Shown here piece by piece: positions 1 through 12,794 of a DNA stretch of 64,000 bases. The number at the start of each line of letters is the position of its first letter. Positions within the stretch are counted from its first letter, which is position 1. The stretch is from Calcarisporiella thermophila CBS 279.70 (lineage: Eukaryota; Calcarisporiellomycota), in the NCBI RefSeq assembly GCF_041956535.1, contig NW_027192193.1, forward strand, positions 1,312,678-1,376,677. The letters run 5' to 3'. The notes under the pieces are model-generated. The model searched no databases and was not told the DNA's origin. It saw only the letters and a list, made by a program, of their open reading frames with translations. Position numbers and translations under genes: made by a program.

Positions 1-429
1 TCATAAGCTCGTGAGATCGCAAGCGAGCCACGAATAGACACTCCGGAGTGTCCCTGACGTGGAGCTAACCTTCTCTCGTCTAGGAATATCATAGGATGAG
101 GAATATTTGACGCAAAATGAATAGGTTCTGGTACTGGCGGATATAGAGTTGAGATGCTTATCTCTTTCAATAGAGTTAGTGTTCAAGTATTTGAAAGCCA
201 CAGTTCAAACAGAAAAAAAATTGTAGGCCAAAACGAATCAACTACGTATAACATTTCAGTTGTTATCTTGCGCAGATAGCAGAGTGTGTGTTCTTTTTTC
301 TTTAGCCCTTTCTTCTTGAATTCCTACTCCACATTTCTAACTCTCCGTATTAACATTCGTTCTTTTCTATGCCAAATTTGTTGTCCGCATCGATCTCCAG
401 CATCTAATTTGAATCGTTTCCCTCGTATA
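1..429. other. Upstream region without a supported gene
   Basis: I see no convincing coding signal here. A 66-codon minus-strand open frame over the first 200 bases has no recognisable motif and no splice context. The pyrimidine-rich stretch around 285-425 just before the bHLH start codon looks like promoter or 5' leader sequence for that gene. Confidence 0.5.
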
Positions 430-1649
430 ATGAACATGACGGGCAACATGCCCATGGTTGCCATGAGCAGCAGCCTGCGCTCCACTCACGATAAATCACA
501 GAACATGCTCACTGCTTCCTTTCCGCCCTACCCCACACCAAGTGACATGAGCGAATTGGATGCAGCGGGCGAAGGTGTTTTTTTTTTGATCTTATTCTCT
601 CTTAGATGAGTGTGATTAACCACAGGATTTCATCTCTAGATTACAAGTTCAACCATGGACAACTTGGAGGAAGCGGCTTTCTTGTCATTCCTGCAACTCC
701 ATCTGAAATGCCCGCAACTCCACTTCTTAACGACAGTGAGCAGCAATGGTTTTCAGAGTTTCTTGATCAAGTCGACGTTGATCAAGATTTTGTGTTTAAT
801 TTCTCCCTCCCCCATCTGGGATTGATGCAACCTCCACCAGCACCTCCAACCTTACACTCCCCCCCACCTCCTCTCCCACCCTCTTACACCTCTATCGCTC
901 ATGCTAAGGGGACAAACTTCTATCAGCAGCCATCGCACCCCTTCACTCCTTGCAGCGAGGCTGGTAAACACCAGGAACGGTCGCACTCACCCACCGCTAC
1001 AAGTAGTGCGCTCCCATCACCAGACTCTAGATCTAACGCGGCTGTTCCTCTTTCTCTTAAGCGCAGACTTCCGTCCGAAGAGCAGAAGGACCACACAAAT
1101 ACAAAATCTCCCAGCGACGAAGATCCTGAGAAATTACCGGGTGCTCATTCTCCCTCACCGCCCACGAAAAAGCCATGCACATCCTCACAAAGTCCCACTC
1201 CTTCTCCACGCATTCCATCCTCTACCCACCCCGATCCTTCCCAATCGCCAAATAGTGTCAAATCAAACCGTCGCTATCGTGAGCTCCTCACGGAAGAAGA
1301 AAAGCGTGCAAATCACATTGCATCCGAGCAAAAGCGCCGCAACCAGATCCGGGCTGGGTTTCGAGATCTAACCGAAATCGTCCCCTCGCTGCAGAACGTA
1401 AACAGCTCAAAGAGCACCATTCTCTTCACGGCAGTAGAATTCATACGTCGGCTGGAACGGCGGAATGCCGTACTGCGAGGGAAAGTGGAGCAGCTGGAGG
1501 GAAGAATTAATCTAGGAAGGGAGAGAGGATGGGGCCACTTGCTTACCCTATCAAACCATTCGAATGATCCTCAGAGACTGCCTTCCCGTCCCTTTGGCCC
1601 GATGGAGTCGCTGGAGAGGGAGCGAAGACTGCCGAGGGAAACCTCATAA
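430..1649 (+). CDS. bHLH transcription factor, INO4/Mlx-like
   Basis: Two exons, 430-574 and 640-1649, give 384 residues. The 65-bp intron has a GTGTTT donor and a CTCTAG acceptor; 640 is the only nearby acceptor whose phase keeps the long downstream frame. The middle of the protein is a Ser/Pro-rich disordered stretch. A C-terminal basic helix-loop-helix domain follows, with the basic segment HIASEQKRRNQIR, helix 1 with FRDLTEIVP, and helix 2 running into a short leucine-rich zipper (FIRRLERRNAVLRGKVEQL). The His-Glu-Arg residues of the basic region (H..E..RR) predict binding to E-box DNA in the nucleus. Family knowledge: fungal INO4-type and animal Mlx-type factors share this layout and dimerise. 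The target genes cannot be read from the sequence. A hydrophobic and acidic patch near residue 80 (FSEFLDQVDVD) could be an activation or dimer motif. Confidence 0.85.
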
Positions 1650-2372
1650 CGATTTTAGCTGTATCTGATTTCAGTTTCCTTTATATCTTTATACTTCTAT
1701 GTACAATCGCTCTTTCTGCCAATTGATAATATTTCTTTTTAATACTCATATTTCTTGTTATTATTTTGACTACTTTTTTCTCGTTTCCTCTTTTAATCTT
1801 AATTGTAGATTTTGCCTTTTTTTTATTTCAATCTGATATTGACAGTTTTCCTTATCCCTAATGGTAGCATATTTATTATTGCTTTTTTTTTTCCTGACTT
1901 TGCGACACAAATCCGCAAATGGTGCATTCGAGAAAATTTCCCCTTAGCTCATCTCTACTTTTTCAGATTCCTCTGCTTCCAAGTCGAAACCGAAGACTCT
2001 CCGACGACCATATTCACACTCCTCTTCATTTATAGGTACACAAGTGTTGTGGTCCATGCCCCTTTGTTGACGGTGACATTTAATATTAGAATCAGCAAGG
2101 AATTTGAATTCCTTGTTTTATTTTTAGTTGAAACCGCAAATTAAGAAAATGCACGCTGCGTCATTGACGTAATGGACTGAGCACATGAAACTAGGCGAGC
2201 AGAAGCAATTCTGGTTGTAAGGAAGGCCCAAGGGTAGAAATATTCTGGCATGTCTTCTGACTCGCTTCGGCCTCGGAGCCCAATATGTACGAAAGAGACC
2301 ATTTGATTGAGCTGCTATTTTCGGGGAAGCCGGTCTAACTATCTTGATTTCGGATCTAACTCTCAGGGGAGA

Positions 2373-2414
2373 GGAGCAATGAATGTCTAAGGAGCAATGA
2401 ATGTCTAAGGAGCA
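2373..2414. repeat. 18-bp tandem repeat, 2.3 copies
   Basis: The unit GGAGCAATGAATGTCTAA occurs at 2373-2390 and 2391-2408 with no mismatch, followed by six bases of a third copy. It lies in non-coding sequence. Confidence 0.9.
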
Positions 2415-2733
2415 GAAGAGAGAGGGCTTTAGTGAAGGCGCAACAAGATGCATGGAGAACACGCAGAGAGTTGTTGGCCAATTCGGTTAAGACTTGTAAA
2501 GTTAGCTTGAAATAGGAATTTGAAAAGTCTATCGACCAGAGTTACAAACCCCACCCTCGGGGCCAAACGAAAATTTTTGGCTAAATAGTAAGGATTGGAA
2601 AGATAAGGCGATTAACCATGTTAAGAAGAGGGCCTAGAGGAATATTCCTTCATTTCTAATTAACTGTCGAATAGGGATGGAACTGATCATTGTTGTACAC
2701 GGAAAGCTTTATTCTTTCTATTCTAAGAGGGAG

Positions 2734-2741
2734 TGACGTCA
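2734..2741. promoter_or_regulatory. Palindromic CRE (TGACGTCA) upstream of the Rho GEF gene
   Basis: A perfect TGACGTCA palindrome lies 85 bp before the predicted Rho GEF start. This is the consensus for CREB/ATF-type bZIP factors. A related TGACGTAA sits at 2165-2172. Regulation by cAMP or stress is only an inference. Confidence 0.5.
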
Positions 2742-2825
2742 GTCTAAGCGCTCCGTTTTGCTCTGAGCCTTCTCTCTTTGTCTGCTTCTCCAGGAAAACA
2801 ATGCCAGACACTGGGTACTAACCAC

Positions 2826-5800
2826 ATGGACTCAAAATATAATCAGGTGGTAGACGAAAGAACACGTCTCCCCGCAACTGTGGAGCCTTCTCCCATCAAA
2901 GTATCACTCGATAAACCGCTCCCATCCCCGACGCATTCTCCTCTTAATCATTCGACGCATAGGCGAAGTGAGTACACAGTGGCCCCGTTGATCCTGAGGG
3001 GGTGGGGTAGTAGGATTTCTAATCATCATTTTATTTGTGGATGTATTAGCCCCATCTAATGCAAGCCAAGTATCCAATAAGTCGTTACCACCAGAGCCAA
3101 AAACTCCTGAAAGGCTATATGGCTACGGCCGGATGATGGAGAGTGCTGGCCTGCCGTCAACCAAATCTACACCCCATTTGCCACGAAATTCGAACGAGCT
3201 AGAAAATATGGATCAACTCCCAGGGTTACCAGAGAAGCCCATCAGCCGAACTCATCAACGAGGTATGTGTTTTGGAACATCCCCGTTGGGTTGCTCTTCT
3301 TTACTTTCTTACAGATGTCTGAATGATGACGCTGGAATGTGTTGTACTAGCTCCTTCAAACGGAAGTCAGTTCTCCTTCACCATATCACTCGCCCAAGAA
3401 AGCATCCCGCCTACATTTAATGATTTTGATGGGGTGCATCACCCCGCTTCTCAACTCGCGCAGCCACCTCTTCCAAAAAATAAAATCGGTGGTATTGCAC
3501 TCCGTCGAAGTAAATGTCTCTGCGATTATAACATGATAGGCGTTTCGATGATTAACTTGTATATAATTTGCCAACCACCTAGTTCCCTCGAATAGCAGCC
3601 AGCTTTCCACCCAGCTCTCACCTATTAATACCCGTCGGTCGTTCGAGAGCCTGCGTTCAGCACGCATGATCCAGGCTACGTCTACAGACCGTACACACTC
3701 CCTCTCCTCCAACTACTCGCTTGATATTCCTCCCTCTGAGCGCTCGCTTACCCCGACCAGGCTTCGCGCGCCCATCGTTTACCCTGCCCTTTTGTCTCGT
3801 GTGGCATTGGCTTTTCGCCAACGAATCACACTCAACACACGAAACAAAGACTCGCTATCATACACGGATTGTTTCGACGGGCGTGAGGCGGTGGATGTTT
3901 TGGCGCAGATTATCAGAACCACCGACAGAAACCTGGCTTTGCTAGTGGGGCGAGCATTGGATTCGCAGAAGTTCTTTCATGATGTGACCTATGATCATCG
4001 CTTGCGGGATTCCGCCACGGAATTGTACCGACTGCGAGAAAATGTCACCGTTGCTCCACCGTTACCCCCAGATGACGACCTTCCCCCCGAGAGTCCAGTG
4101 ACGCCCTCTCCTGAACAATTGCTGGAGGAAGAGGGGGATCTTCCAAATGGTGTTTTTACACTGTTGACAGATTGTTACTCGCCCACTTGTACACGATCTA
4201 AACTCTGCTATAGCATTGCTTGCCCAAGGCGCTTGGAGCAGGTAAAGATATTGTTGCTTCATTGGCTGTATTTGGATTAAACACTAGAAATTTACTAATT
4301 CGAATCAATATTTTAATTTCGAACTTTAGCAAGCGAGGTTGAATTTAGGTGGTGGCCTTAACCGCTCGGTTAGCCAGATGTCCAACCATGAAGTTCAACA
4401 GGTAAATTATCAAAAAAAATTGGTACATATTCCATACTTCTATAATTCTCACTTTTGTAATTTTTTGTCTTTTTCCCGCTTTCGAAATTTTGTCTCTAGG
4501 ATCAACGGCTGTGGATCCATTCTGTACCAAAGGAAATTGCTGACTCGGTATCTTCGGAGGAGCGCAAGCGCCAAGAAAATATTTTTGAACTTATTTATAC
4601 AGAAAAAGACTTTGTTTCTGATATGGAATACCTTCGTGAGGTACATTTCGATTCCTTTGCTATTTTTGCGCGAACACTGTTTACTAACGAATTGAGCAAA
4701 TTTAGTTCTGGATTAGGCCTCTTCTCACTACCAACATCATACCGGAGGATCGTCGTGACAAATTTGTGCACGATGTATTCTACAATATTCTCGAGGTGCA
4801 TGCAATTAATGCTCGTATGTGCGACGCGTTGCAAAAGCGCCAGAACGCCTATGCGGTGGTGGATCAGATTGGCGATTTGTTGCTTGACCATGTGGTTAAT
4901 TTCGAACCCTTTGTGCGCTATGGTGCTCACCAAATGATTGGCAAATATGTATTTGAGCGCGAGCGAGCAGTGAATCAATTATTTGCACAGTTCGTTCATG
5001 AGATCGAGCGCCGACCCGAGTCGAGGAAACTCGAATTGAACGGCTACCTTACCAAGCCTACTACACGACTTGCGCGGTACAACTTGTTGCTTGGACAAAT
5101 ACTGAAGCACACACCGGAAGGGCATCCGGACCACGTGAATATTCCACGAGTGATGGAGATCATCCGAGAGTTCTTGAACCGCGTCAATGTCGAAACGGGT
5201 AAAACGGAAAACCGGTTTAACTTGGAGCAACTCCACGAGCGCATCGTGTTCAAAGCTGGGAGCGAGCCGGTCGACCTTCATCTTCTGGATAGCCACCGAC
5301 AGCTGATCTTGAAAGGGCCTCTGAATCGCAAGGGCGGCGATCAGAACTCGGATTTGCAGGTCTTTTTGTTTGATCATATGCTAGTTTTTACGAAGATCAA
5401 GATTATCCACAAGTTTGAGCAATATCGCGTCCACAAATACGTGAGTGATCATGAGCCCCCTTATCTCACCGCCGCCAACGAGTACATTTGACTAATATTT
5501 TTCTACTGTTTTATTTTTTGTCACCATTGCTTTAGCCTATACCATTGGAGCTTCTCCAAGTCTCATGCCCTGACCAACATCACCACGGTCGTCGCCCAAG
5601 CTCCATTCTTCCGTATAGTCGCAGCACCCCCAATATTGCTACCCCTCCCACTACTACCAAAACCGAGATGAAGACAGGATATCCCATCATGTTTGTCCAC
5701 CTTGGTCGCAAGGAGGCCACTCCACTCACCTTGTACGCCCCAACGCAGATGGGTCGCCGTCAGTGGTTGGACAAGATTGAGAAGCAGAGGAAGATGATTT

Positions 5801-7174
5801 TCGAGCGGACACGAATATTTGCCACTAACAGTCTATCTGAAAAGCACTTTCCAAGTCACAACAAGGTCAATTGCTCGACCACCTTCGGTAAGTTTAATTA
5901 TTATTTGAGAGAGGGTCTCTTCAGATTCTTTCATTAACACGATTTTTTTTCCATATATACAGAGAATGGAAAAAAGATTATTTATGGCACAAATTTCGGT
6001 TTGAGTGTGGGCACACCCGGGAGCTCGAACAAGCAACTTCAGTACGTCCTCACGATCGAGAAGGTCTCACAGGTCGAAGTCATCGAGGAGGCACGGATTG
6101 TCCTTGTTCTAGCAGATAGAAATCTTTATTCGTATCCTCTCGAAATTCTGGATCCTGACGACACCAACCCTGCCAATCGACGCGGCCGTCGAATAAGCTC
6201 TCACGTGTCCTTCTTCAAATATGGAACTTGCATGGAGAGAAATTTGATCTGTGTTGTGAAGAGCAATACGCTAAGCACAACGATCAAAGCTCTGGAGCCG
6301 CAGCTGGTGTCTGGAAGCCGGAAGAGCAGGCCGAGTTTGGGGCGACTGTTACGCGGAGGCAACGATAACCTGAGGATCTATAAAATACTGTATATCCCAA
6401 CCGAGTCCACCTCCATCCACTTTCTGAAGACAAAGCTATGCGTCGGCTGTACGAAGGGATTTGAGATCGTCGACCTGGAGACCCTCAATACCCAAGGCCT
6501 CCTGGACCCCGACGACGAGTCCCTACATTTTGCGCAAAAGCGAGAAAATGTGTGCCCGATAGCTATCTACCGCGTTCGGAGCGGAGAGTTCCTGCTATGT
6601 TACGACGAGTTTGCTTTTTACGTGGACAAGAATGGAAGACGCACTCGCCGTGACTGGCTGGTCTCTTGGGAGGGCCGGCCGACTGCCTTTGCCTTCTTGA
6701 GCCCGTTTGTGGTTGGATTTGAGCCGCGGTTTATTGAAGTCTGGAACGTGTACACCGTAAGTAGCCTCATATCACAGTGGCTCGAATTGATGTAGTGATT
6801 GACTGAACGTTTTATGAATCAAATAGGGCGTAAGAGAACAGGTCATTCAAGGAACCAACATTCGATGTCTCACTCCAAATGTTCTCCATGGGCCCATTCA
6901 TGCTGTGATGGACGACGGCGATTGGCAGTATGTCTTTTCGCTCTCGCTCTCCGAAAAAGGAATGGAGCTAGCCGCAACGACCATAGAGCGCTCAAAGTCG
7001 GCAGGTACGACAACAGGAAAAGGCGGCTGGAAGAGCAAGAAATTGCCAGCGACCCCCCCCTCTTCGACGTGGAATCCGAATGCGGTCCCTCCACAGCCAC
7101 CTCCTCATCGGGCGGTACCAACTTCGGCCCTGAGTATTACTTCAGAGGGGAGTGATACTTCACCCTTGATCTGA
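2826..7174 (+). CDS. Rho guanine nucleotide exchange factor (DEP-RhoGEF-PH-CNH), Rom1/Rom2-like
   Basis: Ten exons join in phase: 2826-2967, 3050-3262, 3351-3509, 3583-4241, 4330-4401, 4500-4640, 4706-5440, 5536-5887, 5963-6756, 6827-7174, giving 1204 residues, the size of yeast Rom1/Rom2. After a disordered Ser/Pro-rich N-terminus come a DEP domain (about 244-320), a Dbl-homology RhoGEF domain (about 439-640, beginning RQENIFELIYTEKDFV), a PH region (about 650-830, split by a Pro/Thr insert) and a citron-homology (CNH) domain (about 860-1170, with FFKYGTCMERNLICVV). Family role: GDP/GTP exchange on Rho1 at the plasma membrane, driving cell-wall integrity signalling, glucan synthesis and actin polarity. 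The start at 2826 is the first in-frame ATG after a possible leader-intron acceptor at 2793. An upstream coding exon is not excluded. Confidence 0.93.
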
Positions 7175-7561
7175 GTCCTAGCTATTTGATTTTTTTTTGT
7201 TTTGCTCTGATTCCACTTAAAGTTTAGAAAATAGCTTGATTTATATACTCGCGATTATTTTTTTCTCATATAATCCTTTTTTTTATTTTTGAGATTTTAT
7301 ATTACCATATATTTGTACATCAATTTACTTCTCTCATCTCCATCCTTTTCTCCCGTGCTTTTCTTTTACACATTTTTTTCTATATCTGTTTGTTTTTTTA
7401 TTTTAATGTAGAGTAAAAAAATATTGATTAAAATATTAAGTGTTTGATTGATTTCCATTTTTTTTCTCACCATAATCTGCTATTATTTGCCGAAATATAT
7501 ATTATTCATGCTTATATACTGATAAGAAACTTTGGCAATATACACAAACGTAGAGTGTAAG
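7175..7561. other. Convergent 3' region
   Basis: Very AT-rich sequence (runs of T and A) between the convergent ends of the Rho GEF gene (+) and the SRR1-like gene (-). It probably holds both 3' ends. No gene seen. Confidence 0.6.
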
Positions 7562-8654
7562 TTAAATAAGTTCCGTGTCGTTTTCTGTGACTTCACGTTC
7601 ATCCCAAAACCCATCGTCCACTGTCATAATTTTTTCCGGGTCGAACGATTGCCAGCAGGTGTCATTGAAGACACAATTATCTTCAAAGGAAGAAGGGAAT
7701 TCTACACACTGTAGGAGTGTAAGAGAGGGGAGTAAGTAGGGTGCCTTGCGATTTAGCGTTGCTTCCGTGTTACTATACATCCATAGAGAGTAGGAGAAAG
7801 GGGTTTAATTCAATCAGGGCGAACACGAGAAACGAGGTGGAGAAAAGTGACCTACTTTTCAGCATACTTTTCAATTCGATTACCGATCAAGACGAGCTTT
7901 TCCAACTTTTCCTGTGACCAGTTTGAGCCTAGTAGGTTGCTGTAGAGTGTCTGGCTACAGTGCGGCATATAGAAAAGAGTGGGGAGGGATATAGGTCTTT
8001 TAGCACGCTAACATCATAAGATTACGGCTGTCAGGAGATAGTAGCATAAATAACTGAACACAACCATAACATACCTCGTTGGTAGGTATAAGGAGCATGT
8101 CGTAATGTGCGAGAACATCATGGTCTTCAGTCGTGAATATAGGGTCATAAATATATACCTTGCCTGTTATCTATTAGAACAGAAGCATATAGGCATCCTT
8201 ATCAATTTCGGATACTTTTTGTTTAGCTGGAGGGTTACCTCAAGTATTTCACGAAGCTTCAATAAGAGCGCAAACTGGAATTGTGATATTCGCGAACTTA
8301 GAGTGCCAATACCATAGCATACAATGTCGTGAAAGGGCAATTTGCACACTTTGGTGGCAAGAAGATCTAAGAACACAAAGTCATAAATCAATGAAATGCC
8401 AAAATTGACACAGCAAAACAGAAGGAGAAGAGGAACAATAGGAGGATACCGAGTAGCTCGCTATAGAATTTGCTTGCAACCAGCGACTCTATTCTTGACT
8501 CGATGCTTTCCTTTAGAGACACTGTTTGGGGTTGTTTCCGGCGGCCTCGCTTTTTATTGATAACTGGCTTATAATTAAAGGCACCATTCGTTGGCGTTGT
8601 GGTAGCTACTGCCGCTGCATCTGTTGCAGTCGACACATGGTTGAGGTCCTTCAT
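7562..8654 (-). CDS. SRR1 domain protein (Ber1-like)
   Basis: Five minus-strand exons, 8654-8450, 8366-8239, 8170-8075, 8007-7856 and 7772-7562, join in phase to 263 residues (yeast Ber1 is about the same length). All introns are GT..AG. Diagnostic SRR1-family segments appear in order: DIVCYGIGTLSSRISQFQFA, then VYIYDPIFT, then PTLFYMPHCSQTLY with the MPHC motif, then LIGNRI, and near the end a CVFNDT motif. The N-terminus has a basic RRK patch typical of the family. SRR1 proteins act in plant red-light and clock signalling, and yeast Ber1 is linked to microtubule function; the biochemical activity is not established. The gene shares a 184-bp upstream region with the divergent TFB2 gene. The last acceptor (7774/7773) was chosen because it is the only one that keeps phase into the FNDT exon. 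Confidence 0.88.
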
Positions 8655-8838
8655 TTTAAGGTGGGGATATGCAATATGGGGGAATGGGTGCAAATAAAAG
8701 TTATCTGGGGGGTGGCGCAGACGGGCTAGCCCAGCCACATAATGTCACTCCTCGTAACCATATATTCATTCTACGGCTTTTTGGCCTGGGCTTGGATCAG
8801 TCGGAGACGCGGTTGATTTTGAAGAAGCAAGATTCAGG
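8655..8838. promoter_or_regulatory. Bidirectional promoter between SRR1-like and TFB2 genes
   Basis: Only 184 bp separate the start codons of the divergent SRR1-like (-) and TFB2 (+) genes, so the two must share a promoter region. I see no clear TATA box in it. Confidence 0.6.
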
Positions 8839-11037
8839 ATGGTTCGTGGAGCCGAGTTCAAGAGTGACATATATGAATACCTCGAGGCACTTCCCACAAC
8901 AACCTTCCAAAGACTATTCTTGAAACCAGCGACATGTCTTGCTATTTTCAGGTGAATTCTCTGATAAATAATAATTTTGAAGAGCAAACAAAAATGGAGA
9001 TTAGAGGTGATTAAAACTCATTTATCTCATATCATTAAAGACTGCTTCCGAGCCTAGCACGGCAGTTTGTCATGGCAATGCTCTACGTTAAACAGCCGAT
9101 ACCAATACAACAATTGTCGCGGTGGGTTGTTGTTGAAGCAGCCAAGTAAGTGGAATGCATCTGCCTTTTTCGCCAATATAGTCGTAATAGATTCATCGAT
9201 TTCTTTAAATTTAGAAAGCGATCGGACAGCTTGGCCAAATTAGCCAAGCTTCACGTTGTAACGGAGAAGAATGGCATGCTTGTAATGGACGAAACTTTTC
9301 GGCTTCAATTTCAAAACGCTTTAACCGGAGGGTAATGCATACACGCATTTGGGCGTGATTATACTTTTAAATCAATGCGGTTTTTATAATGGTCATATAT
9401 TTAATATATTAGAGGAACGGATCAGAGCTTTGGCCTTCCATGTTCTTCAGCGGACAAGCATAAAGTAGATATCGAGTTTTTAGATAACTACGCGAATCAG
9501 CAGTGGAGTGTGAGTTAATGTATCAAGAGAATGTACTCAGCAGCTCCTTTATAGCTAAAGTGAATATAGGCCATTTTGCATTTCATGGTTGGCACTACGA
9601 CAAGCAAGCGGCCAAGTAAAGGAGTTTTAAAACTCATGAGGCGCTCTGGGCTTATGGCCGAGTGAGTGAAAGAGCGGCAGCAATGAGAACCTAAATATAG
9701 AGACTGACTCATATTCTGCTGTTAAAGTTCGGAAGGATCATCCGGTCAGAGAATTACACATAAAGGCTTCCAGTTCTTATTACAAGACGTGAATACCCAG
9801 GTCTGGGCGTTTTTATTGCAGTATCTCGATATGGCAGAGGTAAAAAGAACACAACCTAGGATATCAGTTCGCAAGAGGGTACCTAGTATTAATTCGGTTG
9901 GACATCAAACTAACTCACTTTTGTATTGATTTGAATCCTGCAGAACTTGGACATGGATTTGGTCGAAGTTCTTAACTTCTTTTTCCAGTTGGGAAGTCTC
10001 GAGTTGGGTCGGGATTATTCAGTCGAAACGCTGACACCTACTCAAAGACAAATGTTAGAGGATCTGAGGGACTACGGAATTGTTTACCAGCGAAAAGTAT
10101 GGGAGAGTTAATCTAGTATGTTTTTGCAAGAGCCAGTTGTCATATGGCCTTTATGATTTCTAGGGAAGTTCGAGACGATATTATCCAACACGCCTAGCCA
10201 CTACACTCACCACTGGCAGCACTCCATTCGTTAACGGCAAGGGCGTGGGGCCCCACGATGACTCCGCAGCAGGGAGTGGTAAAGCGACGACAGAGCTTGA
10301 AGCAGATGCTGGCTTTTTAATCTTAGAGACAAACTATCGGTTGTATGCATACACAGGTATTGCTCTATCTTTGCATATTTTAGCGCCAAGCAATATTGTA
10401 ATTCTAAGTTTTGTTATGGTAATTACTAGATTCCACTCTGGTTATTTCTATATTGAATCTATTCACGAGTCTTAAAACGCGTTTCCCGAATATGGTTGCG
10501 GGGATGATAACACGTGATAGCGTTAGATCCGCTCTTTCAAAAGGAATTACCGCGGACCAAGTAAATAGCAGCGTTTGAGAGCGTTGTTGCCTTTATATCA
10601 ACCCTGTCCTCTTACTTCTCGTTTTTAGATTATAGCTTATTTGACGACCCACGCGCACTCGCAGATGCGGAAAAAGGTAAGCAAATAACATCCAAGTCCC
10701 TATTCGTATGCTTATTCGATGTGATTCGCTGATTTCATTTTAGTCACCCGTCTTACCCCCCACTGTGGTTGACCAAATTCGGCTTTGGGAAATGGAGCTC
10801 AATCGCATGCAGTCCACCCCCGGCTATCTCTACCAGCAATTCAATACGCGCGCCGACTATGAACTTGTGGTCAAATACGCGTCCGATCTCGGTGTATTGC
10901 GGTGGAGTAGCGCGAAGTTGCGTATGTTTGTGGTAACCGTGGAGGGACATGAAATGGTAAAAGCGTTTATTAAAAGGAGGATGAAACCCACCGGGAACGG
11001 GACGGCTACCGCCACAGCCAGCCCTGCACCGTCGTGA
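8839..11037 (+). CDS. TFB2: TFIIH core subunit Tfb2 (p52)
   Basis: Eleven exons join in phase: 8839-8951, 9041-9145, 9215-9331, 9413-9509, 9570-9661, 9728-9839, 9944-10096, 10164-10356, 10430-10560, 10629-10676, 10744-11037, giving 484 residues. It aligns end to end with yeast Tfb2 and human p52. Landmarks are [11 protein letters not shown] near the N-terminus, [72 protein letters not shown] and [14 protein letters not shown] near the C-terminus. Tfb2 anchors and stimulates the Ssl2/XPB helicase in TFIIH, which opens promoters for RNA polymerase II and opens DNA in nucleotide excision repair. The C-terminal domain that pairs with Tfb5 is present. The start is the only in-frame ATG after an upstream stop. 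The 3' end is convergent with the LRR gene. Confidence 0.94.
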
Positions 11038-11404
11038 CACAGACTATCTGTTTTCAGCTCCACTAACTTAGCCTTGAATTCGTTTTTTCTATTGCATTTA
11101 TTTTTTTCCCTCTTGCATATCTCTTCCTCCTCGCCCCTCAATTTCTTCCTCCTTATCCACCACTCTCCATTTTCTACGAAAAGGCTGAGAATAATGAAAA
11201 CAGAAGAGCAAAAAAAAATTCATTTATATATTATTTATTTAATAATAATAAAATGATTGCATTATATTGTCGCAATTTTTGATGGTTCCAAAATTGAATC
11301 AAAAAGATAGCAGATAAAAATCAAAAGTCGAATAAATAGCAAATCGCATGAATATATCACATTAAGAACTAAAAAGCATATCTTTCATTAAGAGTAGATT
11401 TCAG
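11038..11404. other. Convergent 3' region between TFB2 and LRR genes
   Basis: Pyrimidine-rich, then A/T-rich sequence between two convergent stop codons. I see no gene in it. Confidence 0.6.
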
Positions 11405-12794
11405 TTATTCGTATCCCTTCACCATTTCTTCAAACTGCCCTTCCATCTTACATCGCTCGGAACACACGCGGAAAAGCAGCGGGACATCAGCATTGCTCAG
11501 CAATCGTGCGGCCCAAACAAGCACTTCCAGTGCAGGGGTGACAAATATTTTTTCACAGATCGCGCATCTGTTTGTCTCTGCAGCATCGATTAGGGTGGTG
11601 TGTAGGTGACGGGGGAGATCGCGTTTGATGAGGTGTGAGGATTTGCAAACATCACGGTCTCCGTTTAAAATCGTGCGCGCTGCCTGTTCCCACAGACTTG
11701 TGGGTGAACAGGCCTGCGTGTGGACACGAGTTTTGATGGGGGTGGTAACCGAGGCTCCATTATGTACAAGGTTGGTTCCCTCCTCCTGTTGATCGGTTTG
11801 TGATTGAGAGTTGATGTCTTCTATCATCGGCTGTGGCTGCTGCTCGTTATCTGCCATCGAAGGGGTGTCACGCTGTGTATCATCGGGAGGGGGAGAGAGA
11901 AGGGGGTTGGGTGTCAGGGTGAGTATTTTGAGCTTTTTTAGCCGTAGGATCTCGGCAGGCATATATGTCTAATGGTGGTGGATTAGTGTCCAGGGCGTAT
12001 AAGAAGAAGTATCGTCGATATTCACATACCAATCGGTTGTTACCCAACGATAACTCGACGAGGTTCGTTAACAGTCCAATTTGTGGTGGCACTTGTTCCA
12101 ACTTGTTGTTTCCTAGATACAGTTCGTCAGCACGAATATGTTGCATACATTGAGCAACGCTTATCTGGACTTACGTAGACTTAAGACACTTAGATTTCGT
12201 AGTTGGAATAATTCTGGACTAAGGGAGCGGAGTGAATTTGAGGAGAGAAAGAGCTTGAGGGTGTTGTGACAAATGACGTCCTGTGAAAGAACAAAAACAT
12301 GCTGTAACTCTGCTATCTCGGGTGGTAACTGAGTCAGATTCATATCACTATCGAGCAGTCATTTAGCGATCTTCCTGAATACACAATGTGTTTGATTCGC
12401 GATCTTACCTGAAATCGATATGATCAACGTTGTTTTCAATCGCATAGTTGATGGTTTCGCGTATTCGTTCTTCCACACTTCGCAGAGTAATGAGTTTGAA
12501 GCTTGGTACTCTCTCTAGTCTTCTCCTTAGCTGGGCAGGCGATGGAGGGGGTGACCAGTTATTGGACGAGGCGGAGCGCTTCAATCCGCACTGAAAAAAA
12601 TCGTGCGAAGTGTAGATTTGGGACGGAGGTGTTGAAGAGCCATCAAAAGGAATTAAATTTTCATGATGTGAATGTTGTGAGATTGTGGGGACTAGTTGGG
12701 GCACGGTCTCTTCACGGCTTGCTGATTCCATAGAGATTCGTCTCGGTTTTTCAAAAGGCCAGCGCTCTCCGACGCTAAATGGGTGGAACGACAT
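11405..12794 (-). CDS. Leucine-rich repeat protein with C-terminal Cys motif
   Basis: Exons 12794-12409, 12347-12175, 12112-12030 and 11968-11405 join in phase to 401 residues. The first 125 residues are disordered, Ser/Pro-rich and basic. Residues about 130-240 form 23-residue LRRs: LTQLPPEI, LFLSSNSLRSLSPELFQL, LSVLSLRNNKLEQVPPQIGL, VELSLGNNRL and LKKLKILTLTPNPL. A disordered linker leads to a C-terminal region with CAICEKIF and a downstream CSERC, possibly a zinc site. Ascomycete homologues annotated only as LRR proteins have the same order and also carry an insert between the first and second repeat, so I kept the segment VFVLSQDVICHNT as coding. Function is unknown. It shares a 261-bp divergent promoter region with the RnpA-like gene. 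Confidence 0.82.

Larger units (their letters stand above)
1650..2825. other. Intergenic region between bHLH and Rho GEF genes
   Basis: T-rich 3' flank of the bHLH gene, then a region with a short tandem repeat (2373-2414) and CRE-like sites at 2165-2172 and 2734-2741. A pyrimidine tract ending in CTCCAG at about 2793 could be the acceptor of a 5'-leader intron of the Rho GEF gene. No protein-coding gene is supported. Confidence 0.5.

Noticed and set aside
2124-2462. 112-codon minus-strand frame
   Set aside because: It runs over the 18-bp tandem repeat, has low-complexity composition (repeated CSLDIH), no motif and no splice or promoter context.
12254-12298. A possible 45-base in-frame mini-intron in the LRR gene
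   Set aside because: Its donor GTTTTT is poor and it is shorter than the other introns. Homologues have an insert between these repeats, so the segment is better kept as coding.
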